From Nonomuraea spiralis (GTDB lineage Bacteria > Actinomycetota > Actinomycetes > Streptosporangiales > Streptosporangiaceae): a stretch of DNA of 64,000 nt. The notes below the pieces were generated by a model. The model was not told the DNA's origin and searched no databases. It was given only the letters and a program-made list of their open reading frames with translations. Made by a program: the position numbers and the translations under genes. The stretch's first letter is position 1. Every line of letters begins with the position of its first letter. Positions 16,052 through 24,718 of the stretch are shown here, piece by piece. Location of the stretch: positions 1-64,000 of the forward strand of contig NZ_BMRC01000032.1 of assembly GCF_014648435.1 (NCBI RefSeq), given 5' to 3'.

Positions 16052-16887
16052 GGGGTCGGCTCCGTGAGGTGGTCGGCGAGCAGCAGCAGGTATCCGTCCT
16101 CCACGGTCGGGTCCGCGGGACGGGCGGTCTCCGGTACGGGGCCGACGCCGCGGTACAGCCCGTCGCCGGTACGCCGCGCGAGCCCGCCGGCCTTCTCCGG
16201 CGACACCCAGACCCGCCCCTCGGCCAGCGCCCGCAGCTCCCCCGGCGTGCCCGCGAACGCGCACCGGCCCGCCTTCAGCACGGCGACCCGGTCGCAGAGG
16301 GCGGCGACGTCCTCGGTCTGGTGGGTGGACAACACGACCGTCCGGTCCTGTCCGAGGCGGGCGATCAGCTCGCCGAACGACAACCGCTGCTCCGGGTCCA
16401 GCCCGGCGGCCGGCTCGTCGAGCAGGATCAGCTCCGGCTCGCCGAGCAGGGCCTGGGCGATGCCGAGCCGCCGCCGCATGCCGCCCGACAGGGTGCGTAC
16501 GCGCCTGCCGCCGACGGCGGTGAGCCCGACCTCCTCGATCACCCGGCGCACCTCGTCGTGCCTGGAGCGGCGGTGTGTCATCTCCTTCAGGATCGCGACG
16601 TAGTCGACGAACTCGAAGACGGTGAAGCCGCGCTGGAAGCCCGGCTCCTGCGGCAGGTAGCCGAGCCGCCGCCGGATCTCCAGCCGGTCGGCGCCCGGGT
16701 CGCGGCCGAGCAGCCGCAGCTCGCCGCCGTCGGGCGCGAGGACGGTCGCGAGGACCCGGATCAGCGTGCTCTTGCCCGCGCCGTTCGGGCCGAGCAGGCC
16801 GGTGACCCCCTTGCCCGCGGTGAGGGTGAGCCCGTCCAGGGCCCGGCTGCGGCCGTAGGTCTTCACCAGGCCGACTGCCTCGATCAT
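16048..16887 (-). CDS. ABC transporter ATPase subunit
   Basis: 279 residues from ATG 16887. It has the Walker A GPNGAGKST (residues 32-40), Q-loop YLPQEPGF, the ABC signature LSGGMRRRL, Walker B LILLDEPAAGLD, D-loop and the switch His in STHQTED. The family with a C-terminal extension of about 60 residues after the switch belongs to the multidrug / ABC-2 type exporters (CcmA-like). The gene overlaps its neighbours on both sides by four bases (ATGA), so the ECF sigma, anti-sigma, ATPase and permease form one operon. Confidence 0.92.
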   Translation of the reverse strand: MIEAVGLVKTYGRSRALDGLTLTAGKGVTGLLGPNGAGKSTLIRVLATVLAPDGGELRLLGRDPGADRLEIRRRLGYLPQEPGFQRGFTVFEFVDYVAILKEMTHRRSRHDEVRRVIEEVGLTAVGGRRVRTLSGGMRRRLGIAQALLGEPELILLDEPAAGLDPEQRLSFGELIARLGQDRTVVLSTHQTEDVAALCDRVAVLKAGRCAFAGTPGELRALAEGRVWVSPEKAGGLARRTGDGLYRGVGPVPETARPADPTVEDGYLLLLADHLTEPTP

Positions 16888-17687
16888 GAGAACTCCCTGC
16901 GGCGGACGGCGAGCAGGACGACGGACACGACGGTGACGGCCAGATATCCGGCCTGTCCGGCGGAGCCGAACATGACCAGGTCCGGCGCGCGCACGTTGGT
17001 GGCGACGACCGCGGCCACCCAGGGCACGGTCACCGCGACGGCGCAGCGGCGCGGGTCGTACCGGCTGGACAGCGCCAGCGTCAGCGAGGTGAGGGCGAGC
17101 GAGGGCAGCAACCACGCGGCCGCCGTCCAGCCGCCGCCGGGCAGGCTCAGGCCGGCCGCCAGCGCCAGCACCGACGAGGACGCCAGCACGGCGGCGGCCC
17201 GCATCAACATCAGCCGGAACATGGAGTACGGCGCGGCCAGCCCGATCTCGTAGGCCGGATCGCCGTCCCGCCCGAAGGCCACGGCGACCCCGGCCACCGG
17301 CACGATCGGGGCCAGCGTGAGGAACGTCAGCAGCCCCCACCGGGTCGTCTCCCCCGAGGCCAGCGCGGCGAAGAACAGCGCCACTGCGCTGGCCGCCAAC
17401 CACGGAAGCCGCAGCGAGGCGGCGGCGCCCAGCAGCCGCGCCGTGGACTCGGGCACGCCGAGCGTCCGCAGCAGCCGTTCGACCGGGCGGGGGGCGGGCG
17501 CGTCCACGGTGTCGGCGATCTCATCCCAGACCCGGTCCAGGCGGGCCTTCGGGACCTGCGCGGCCAGCAGGGCGCGGCACCGCGCGCAGGCGAGCAGGTG
17601 GGCCTCGACGGAGGCGGCCGGCGTCGCGGGCAGCTCGCCCACGGCGTACGCGGCGGCCATGCCGTCGTCCATGTGCCAGGTGCTCAC
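16884..17687 (-). CDS. Zinc-finger anti-sigma factor with multiple membrane segments
   Basis: 267 residues from GTG 17687, overlapping the sigma gene stop (GTGA). Residues 1-75 form the cytoplasmic anti-sigma domain with the zinc motif HLLACARC (His-x3-Cys-x2-Cys) near residue 30-37. From about residue 95 the protein has around six hydrophobic segments to the end, more than the single helix of classic RsiW-type proteins. It would hold the ECF sigma factor at the membrane until a signal, perhaps sensed by its membrane part or linked to the ABC transporter encoded next. The second half has some likeness to ABC-2 permeases, so it may also take part in transport. Confidence 0.8.
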   Translation of the reverse strand: MSTWHMDDGMAAAYAVGELPATPAASVEAHLLACARCRALLAAQVPKARLDRVWDEIADTVDAPAPRPVERLLRTLGVPESTARLLGAAASLRLPWLAASAVALFFAALASGETTRWGLLTFLTLAPIVPVAGVAVAFGRDGDPAYEIGLAAPYSMFRLMLMRAAAVLASSSVLALAAGLSLPGGGWTAAAWLLPSLALTSLTLALSSRYDPRRCAVAVTVPWVAAVVATNVRAPDLVMFGSAGQAGYLAVTVVSVVLLAVRRREFS

Positions 17688-18211
17688 GCCAGTTCCTCCC
17701 TCAGCAGCGCGCGGGCGCGCATCATCCGGGTCTTGACCGTCCCCACCGGGATGCCGAGCAGCCGTCCGGCCTCGCGGGTGGTCAGTCCGTCCAGCACGGT
17801 CGCCTGCACCACGGCGCGCAGCTCCGGGGAGAGCTGGTTCAGCGCCCGGCCGAGCTCGCCGTACTCGATGCCGAGCAGCACCTGCTCCTCGGCGGAGACC
17901 ATGACCTGCTCGTGGGCGGGCAGCACCGCCGCGGGGCGGCGGCGCAGGTGGTCCAGCAGGCGGCGCACGCCGATCCCCCAGATCCAGGCGGCGACCTCGC
18001 CGCGCCCCTTCCACGTGCGCGCGGTACGCCAGACCGCGACGAAGGTGTCCTGGACCGCCTCGTCCACCACGGCGGGGTCGGCGCAGCGGCGGGTGAGCCG
18101 GAGGATCAGCCAGGGCGCGTGCCGGGCATAGAGGACTTCCAGCGCACGCCGGTCGCCGGCGCCGACGGCCTCCAGCAACCGGGCGTCCTGCCACGTCTCG
18201 TGCTCGCTCAC
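17684..18211 (-). CDS. ECF-type RNA polymerase sigma factor
   Basis: 175 residues from GTG 18211. Region 2: LYARHAPWLILRLTRRCADP, then VDEAVQDTFVAVWRTARTW and WIWGIGVRRLLDHLRRR. Region 4: LNQLSPELRAVVQATVLDGL, TTREAGRLLGIPVGTVKTRM and MRARALLREEL, the clear sigma-70 helix-turn-helix. The start of an earlier frame would run through 18541 across the nucleoside hydrolase gene, so the GTG near the divergent promoter was chosen. It is the first gene of a sigma / anti-sigma / ABC operon and probably controls its own promoter. Confidence 0.9.
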   Translation of the reverse strand: MSEHETWQDARLLEAVGAGDRRALEVLYARHAPWLILRLTRRCADPAVVDEAVQDTFVAVWRTARTWKGRGEVAAWIWGIGVRRLLDHLRRRPAAVLPAHEQVMVSAEEQVLLGIEYGELGRALNQLSPELRAVVQATVLDGLTTREAGRLLGIPVGTVKTRMMRARALLREELA

Positions 18212-18262
18212 GGGAGCCCGTTCATCGGTGTCATGCCTCTCTGTCGCATCCTTTCGCTCCGG

Positions 18263-18276
18263 CGGTTCACGAACCG
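18263..18276. promoter_or_regulatory. Inverted repeat in the divergent sigma / hydrolase promoter
   Basis: CGGTTC, two bases, GAACCG: a perfect 6-bp dyad halfway between the sigma gene (start 18211, minus) and the hydrolase (start 18306, plus). It is well placed to act on either promoter; no regulator can be named. Confidence 0.4.
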
Positions 18277-19227
18277 GGATGCGCGTTTCACCCGACAAGG
18301 GGGATATGAGAGGAAAAGTACTGGCGGCGCTGACCACTATGGCCCTCGCGGCGGCCCTGGTCTCGTGCTCGGGGGGCACCCCGCTCGACGCGCCGCCCGG
18401 CACGGGCAAGGTCATCGTGGACGCCGACATGGGCGAGCTGAACGACGACGCCCAGGCTCTGTTCCTGCTGGCCGCCGCGGAACAGGTGGACCTGCTCGGC
18501 GTCACCACGGTGGGCGGCAACACCTGGCCGGAGGAGGGCACCGCGTACGCGCTGCGCCAGCTTGAGCTGATCGGCAGGGCCGACGTCCCGGTGGTGACCG
18601 GCGAGACGAACGTGCCGGCGTCCCGGGCGGGTTACGTCGGCGCCCTGGAACGGCCCCGGCCGGCGTCCCCCCGCGCCCTGGCCACCCCGCCGCACGGCGG
18701 TTACGCGGCCGGCGGGCCGACGCCGGGCGGCGCCGCCGACTTCATCGCCGGGCAGGTGAGCCGCCATCCCGGCGAGGTGACCGTGTTCGCGCTCGGCCCG
18801 GCGACCAACCTCGCCCGCGTCGTACGCGACCACCCCGAGGCGGTCCCCCTGATCAAGGAGGTCGTGTACCTCGGGGCCGCCGACGAGAACACGGAGTTCA
18901 ACCGCTGGTTCGACCCGGCGGCCTCGGCGGCCGCGTTCGCCGCGCCGTTCCCGCGCCGGCTGGTCGTGACGCTGGAGGCGGCCGACCGGATCGGCATGGA
19001 CCGCGAGACCTACGAGCGGGTGGTCGCCGGCCCCGCGACACCGGTCCGCACGCTCTTCAAGGAGCTCCAGGGCCCGCTGTTCGCGAAGGACGCCGGGCAC
19101 CGGCTGCCCGTCTGGGACGCCGTGGCCGCGGCGGCCTTCCTCGACCCCGGCGTCGTCGCGGACGCCGACGGCCGCACCGTACGCGAGGTGGACCAGGACC
19201 GGTTCTGGGACCTCTACGCCGGGCTGC

Positions 19228-20150
<923 letters not shown>

Positions 20151-20151
<1 letters not shown>

Positions 20152-21092
20152 CAGTGGTCGGCTCCTTCCAGATGGCACGCGACCCGGTGGGGATCGCCCG
20201 CGAGCGGTGGGCGCGTGGTCGCGCACGTGTCCAGGGCGGCGGGGCAGCGCGGATGGAACCGGCACCCCGGCGGCGGCGCGAGCAGCGAGGGCGGCGCCCC
20301 GGCGATCGCCCTCAGCCGGGTACGGCCCGGGTCCGCCCCCGGCACCGAGTCCAGCAGCGCCCGCGTGTACGGATGCAGCGGCCGTTTGAAGATCTCCCTG
20401 GCCGGCGCGTGCTCCACGGTGCGGCCGCCGTACATGACCAGGACGTCGTCGGCCATCCGCGCCACCACACCCAGGTCGTGGGTGATCAGGACCACCGCGA
20501 GCCCCCGCTCGCGCTGGATGCGCGCGATCAGGTCGAGGATCTGCGCCTGGACGGTCACGTCGAGCGCGGTCGTCGGCTCGTCGGCGATGAGCACGCCCGG
20601 TTCGCAGGCCAGCGCCATCGCGATCATCACCCGCTGCCGCATGCCGCCGGAGAAGCGGTGCGGGTGTTCCCCGGCGCGCCGCCGCGGCTCCGGGATGCCC
20701 ACCTCCGCCAGCATCTCCACCGCCCGCTCGCGCGCCACCCGCCTGCTGGTACGCCGGTGCAGCCGGTACGCCTCGGCGATCTGCTCCCCCACCGTGAAGA
20801 AAGGATGCAACGACGACAGCGGATCCTGGAAGATCATCGACACCGCGCTGCCGCGCAGCCGGCGCAGCCGTTCGGCCGGGGCGCCGACGAGCTCTTCCCC
20901 GTCGAGCTCGATCGACCCCGCGACCGTGGCCCGGCGGTGCAGCCCCAGCAGCGACAGCGCGGTCACGGACTTGCCCGACCCGGACTCGCCGACGACGCCC
21001 AGCGTCCGCCCCCGCTGCACGCCGAACGACACGCCGTCCACGATCCGGACGTCGCCGAAGCTCACGGACAGGTCGCGTACGGAAAGGATCAC
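20151..21092 (-). CDS. Peptide ABC transporter ATPase, OppD/DppD type
   Basis: 313 residues from GTG 21092, overlapping the permease stop (GTGA). It has Walker A GESGSGKSV, FQDPLSSLHPFF, the signature FSGGMRQRVMIAMAL, Walker B VLIADEPTTALDVT and the His switch THDLGVVA. The C-terminal CRFHPRCPAALDTC gives the Opp-type cysteine cluster. It forms the ATPase heterodimer with the OppF-type protein to drive import through the OppB/C-type permeases. Confidence 0.93.
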
Positions 21093-22054
21093 GAGTACCT
21101 CACCCTGGGGTCGATGACCGCGTAGACCAGGTCCACGAGCAGGTTGGCCAGCACGATGAAGAAGGCCGCGAGCAGCGTCGTGCCGAGGATCACCGGCTGG
21201 TCGGACTTGACGATGCCGTCGTAGGCCAGCCGGCCGATGCCGGGCAGGCCGTACACGGTCTCGGTGATCATCGCGCCGGCGAGCAGGCCGCCGAGGTCCA
21301 TGCCGAAGACGGTGACGACCGGGGTCATGGCCGCGCGCATGCCGTGCTTGGCGACGACCGTCCGCTCGTGCAGGCCCTTCGCGCGGGCCGTCCTGATGTA
21401 CGGCTCGGCCATCGTCTCGATCATCTGTGCCCGGGTGAGCCGGGCGTACATGGCGGCGTAGAGGGCGGCCAGCGTCACCCAGGGCAGGATCAGGTTGCCG
21501 GCCCAGGCGGCGGGGTCGTCGGTGAGCGGCACGTACGCGGGGTACGGCAGCAGCCCGGTCACCCGTACCACCAGCAGGAGCAGCACCATCGCCACGAAGT
21601 AGACCGGCAGGGACGCGCTGGTCAGCGTGGCGATCATCAGCGTCCGGTCCAGGACGCTCCCCCGGCGCAGCGCCGAGACCACCCCGACCGTGACGCCCAC
21701 GGCCAGCCACAACAACGCCGCGCCGATCGCCAGGGACGTGCTGGCGCCGAGCCGGTCGATCAGCAGGTCCCAGACCGGCAACGCGTTCTGGTAGGAGAAG
21801 CCGAGGCAGGGCACGTGGCAGCCGGGGCGGCCCGCGACGATGCCCACGACGTAGCCGCCGAACTGCTCCCACAACGGCCGGTCCAGGCCCATCTGCGCGC
21901 GCACCTCGGCGACCCGCTCGGGCGTGCAGGTCTTGCCGCACGCCTGGACGGCCGGGTCGGACGGCAGCACGTAGAAGATCACGAAGGTCACCGCGCAGAT
22001 CACCAGCAGCACGCCGGCGACCGCGAGGGCCCGCCTGACCAGGTACAACGTCAC
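21089..22054 (-). CDS. Peptide ABC transporter permease, OppB/DppB type
   Basis: 321 residues from GTG 22054 (GTGA overlap with the OppC-type gene). The N-terminal helix VRRALAVAGVLLVICAVTFV is followed by a long periplasm-side loop with four cysteines (QACGKTCTPE, RPGCHVPC) and by five further helices. The EAA loop that meets the ATPase is YIRTARAKGLHERTVVAKHG. The four loop cysteines are unusual for OppB proteins and may form disulfides outside the cell. Confidence 0.9.
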   Translation of the reverse strand: MTLYLVRRALAVAGVLLVICAVTFVIFYVLPSDPAVQACGKTCTPERVAEVRAQMGLDRPLWEQFGGYVVGIVAGRPGCHVPCLGFSYQNALPVWDLLIDRLGASTSLAIGAALLWLAVGVTVGVVSALRRGSVLDRTLMIATLTSASLPVYFVAMVLLLLVVRVTGLLPYPAYVPLTDDPAAWAGNLILPWVTLAALYAAMYARLTRAQMIETMAEPYIRTARAKGLHERTVVAKHGMRAAMTPVVTVFGMDLGGLLAGAMITETVYGLPGIGRLAYDGIVKSDQPVILGTTLLAAFFIVLANLLVDLVYAVIDPRVRYS

Positions 22055-22968
22055 TGCGCCGCCCCCTTGGGGTCGATGGCGTCGCGCAGGGCGTCGCCGA
22101 GGAGGGTGAAGGCGAGCACGGTCAGGAACAGGCAGGTGCCGGGGATGAGCAGGTACATGGGGTCGACCTCGTACCAGAGCATCGCCTCCTGGATCATCTG
22201 CCCCCACGACGCGGTCGGCGGGCGCACCCCGACGCCGAGGAACGACAGCGCCGCCTCGGTGCCGATGTTGGCGGGCACCGCGAGGGTGGCGTACACGAGG
22301 ATCGGCGCGGTGATGTTGGGCATGATCTCGCGGAAGACGATGACGCCGTTCAGCGCGCCGCCGACCCGGGCGGCGTCCACGTACTCGCGGTGTTTGACGG
22401 AGATCGCCTGCCCGCGCACGATCCGCCCGATGTACGGCCAGCCGAACCCGCCCATCACGCACACGAGCAGGACCATGCGGTCGCCGTCCGGCAGGACCGA
22501 GATGAGGGCGATCATGAAGATCAGGCTCGGGAACGACATGAGCAGGTCCATGGTCCGGCTGATCACCGCGTCCGCCCAGCCGCCGAGGTAGCCGGCCAGC
22601 AGGCCGAACACGGTGCCGAGCAGCACCGACACCAGAGTCGCCAGGGTGGAGATGAGCAGCGAGACGCGGGCGCCGTACACGATGCGGCTGAACACGTCGC
22701 GGCCGTTGACCGGCTCGACGCCGAGCCAGTGCTCGCCGCTGACGCCGCCCAGCACGCCCTTGGGCACGCCCGCCAGCTCCTGGTCGATCGCGGCCGGGTC
22801 GAAGGCGTCCGGCGGCCAGCCGTTCACCTTCGTCAGCAGCGGCGCGGCGAGCGCGACCAGCACCAGGACCGTCACCACGACCAGCCCGAACCGGGCGGCC
22901 GCGCCGCCCAGCAGGCGCTTCCTGACCAGCCGGGCGGGCGGGCTCGCGGCGACGACCGTCGCCGTCAT
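22051..22968 (-). CDS. Peptide ABC transporter permease, OppC/DppC type
   Basis: 305 residues. A soluble N-terminus, then a first helix FGLVVVTVLVLVALAAPLLT, an extracytoplasmic loop with the family pattern HWLGVEPVNGRDVFSRIVYG (OppC N-terminal domain), and a five-helix core with the EAA loop YVDAARVGGALNGVIVFREI. It forms the channel with the OppB-type protein. The start ATG 22968 is 34 bases after the substrate-binding gene. Confidence 0.92.
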   Translation of the reverse strand: MTATVVAASPPARLVRKRLLGGAAARFGLVVVTVLVLVALAAPLLTKVNGWPPDAFDPAAIDQELAGVPKGVLGGVSGEHWLGVEPVNGRDVFSRIVYGARVSLLISTLATLVSVLLGTVFGLLAGYLGGWADAVISRTMDLLMSFPSLIFMIALISVLPDGDRMVLLVCVMGGFGWPYIGRIVRGQAISVKHREYVDAARVGGALNGVIVFREIMPNITAPILVYATLAVPANIGTEAALSFLGVGVRPPTASWGQMIQEAMLWYEVDPMYLLIPGTCLFLTVLAFTLLGDALRDAIDPKGAAQ

Positions 22969-23002
22969 GTCCGGATCCGCCGGTATCCGGGGTAGCCGTT
23001 GC

Positions 23003-24640
23003 TCACTTCTGCTTCACCTCCAGCACGGCGAAGTCGAGCTGCCCGGACCAGACGGGATGGCCGACCGCGCCGGCGATGTCCTTGCCGACCAGGATCGGCT
23101 TGCGGTCCCACGCGTACGGCACCGCGGGCGAGGACTGCATGATCTGCCGGTCGAGGTCGATCCAGGCGGTCTCGGCGGCCTTCGGGTCGCTCATGGCCTG
23201 GATCTCGTCGATGCGCTTCTGCACGGCCTCGTCCTTGAACTGCCAGACGTTGCCCGAGTTGCCCTTCTCGACGATCGTGCGCCCGTCGAACAACAGCGGC
23301 AGGAACGTCGCCCCGGACGGGTAGTCGGGGCACCAGCCGTAGGTGAACAGGTCGGGCGTCTTGGCGGTGTCGCCGACGGTGTCGTAGTAGACCGAGGGAT
23401 CGACGGGGGTGAGCACGACCTCGATGCCGGCCCGCTTCAGCGACGCCTGCACGGCCTCGCCGAGCGCCTTGTCGCCGGTCGAGATCGTCATCTTGACGTT
23501 CAGCCCCTTGCCGCCCAGCAGGGCCTTGGCCTTCTCGACGTCCCCACCGGGCGGGAGCCGGAACACGTCCTGTGCCGTGCCGCCCGACAGGGCCGGCGGC
23601 AGGTAGGAGGTGGCGATCGAGGTCATGGCCGGGCCGCCCGCGGCGGTCTGGAGTGCCTGCTTGTCCAGGGCGAAGTGCACCGCCTGCCGGGCCTTCGGGT
23701 CGTCGAAGGGCGGCTTGGAGGTGTTGAATCCGATCATGTCGGTGCACCCCGACATGGCGTTGACCAGGCGCGACTTGACGTCGGGGCGCGGCAGGATCTT
23801 GGCCAGGCTGGCGGCGCTGACGTCGGTGTAGGAGATCGAGGAGGCGTCCTCGCCCCTGCTCTCGATGAGCCGGTCGTCGATCACGCCCTGCCGCAGGCCC
23901 TGCTTGACCACGATGCGGTCGGGCGCGGCCTTGCGCACCTGGTCGGTGGCCGCCGACCAGTGCGGGTTGCGTACCAGGACCATCTCCTTGCCCCGGTCGT
24001 ACCGCTCGATCTTGTACGGCCCCGAGGAGAAGGGCCGGTTGTCGTACTGCGCCCCGGCCTCCTTCGCGGCCGGCACGGGCGCGAACGTCGGCAGCGTCAC
24101 CGTGTAGGAGAACTCGGCGACCGGCCGCTTGAGCCGGAAGACGATCGTCCGGTCGTCGGGGGTCTCGATCGAGTCCAGGTGCTCGCCCTTCAGCGGCCCC
24201 TTGTAGTCGGCGGCATCGGCCAGGTAGAGCTGGGCGTAGTTGGGGCCGCCGGGCAGTTCGGGGGCGAAGGAACGCTCCACGTTGTACTTGATGTCCTTCG
24301 AGACGACGGGGGTGCCGTCCTCGTACTTGACGCCCTCCTTGAGGGTGAAGGTCCACACCTTGCCCCCGTCGGAGGGGGTGCCCAGGTCGGTGGCCAGATC
24401 CGGGACGATCTCGTGGCTGCCTGCCTTGAAGGTGGTGAGGGTGCGGTAGATCAGCCGGATGCCGAAGTCCATCTGGGGCATCGTCCAGTTGCGGGCCGGG
24501 TCCAGGTGGGAGAAGTCCTGGTTGGACAGGATCGTCAGGGTCCCGCCCCCGGCCGCCGCCGGTGCGGCGGCCTTGCCGCCGCCGCCGCAGGCCGCCACGC
24601 CGAGCAGGAGCCCCGCAGTCAACACGTTACGGAGAGTCAC
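23003..24640 (-). CDS. Peptide-type ABC substrate-binding lipoprotein (SBP family 5)
   Basis: 545 residues from GTG 24640 with GGAGTGATCC upstream. The signal ends in a lipobox (LLLGVAAC), then a Gly/Ala linker. The body has the SBP_bac_5 pattern: WTFTLKEGVKYEDGTPVVSK (the family signature), a middle part with FDDPKARQAVHFALDKQAL, and a late GWCPDYPSGATFLPLLFDG. It would capture oligopeptides outside and deliver them to the permease. It is the first gene of the opp operon, downstream of a collagenase, so collagen-derived peptides are a reasonable cargo. That link is inference from order only. Confidence 0.92.
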   Translation of the reverse strand: MTLRNVLTAGLLLGVAACGGGGKAAAPAAAGGGTLTILSNQDFSHLDPARNWTMPQMDFGIRLIYRTLTTFKAGSHEIVPDLATDLGTPSDGGKVWTFTLKEGVKYEDGTPVVSKDIKYNVERSFAPELPGGPNYAQLYLADAADYKGPLKGEHLDSIETPDDRTIVFRLKRPVAEFSYTVTLPTFAPVPAAKEAGAQYDNRPFSSGPYKIERYDRGKEMVLVRNPHWSAATDQVRKAAPDRIVVKQGLRQGVIDDRLIESRGEDASSISYTDVSAASLAKILPRPDVKSRLVNAMSGCTDMIGFNTSKPPFDDPKARQAVHFALDKQALQTAAGGPAMTSIATSYLPPALSGGTAQDVFRLPPGGDVEKAKALLGGKGLNVKMTISTGDKALGEAVQASLKRAGIEVVLTPVDPSVYYDTVGDTAKTPDLFTYGWCPDYPSGATFLPLLFDGRTIVEKGNSGNVWQFKDEAVQKRIDEIQAMSDPKAAETAWIDLDRQIMQSSPAVPYAWDRKPILVGKDIAGAVGHPVWSGQLDFAVLEVKQK

Positions 24641-24671
24641 GGATCACTCCAGTGAGGTGAGGAGTCCCGGA

Positions 24672-24705
24672 CCGGGACCGGCGGGAGGGGGCTCGCCGGT
24701 CCCGG
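24672..24705 (-). terminator. Hairpin after the collagenase gene
   Basis: CCGGGACCGGCG and CGCCGGTCCCGG form a perfect 12-bp stem with a 10-base loop, 13 bases after the collagenase stop and 32 before the opp operon start. It separates the two units, although readthrough is possible. Confidence 0.7.
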
Positions 24706-24718
24706 CACCCGGGGGGGT

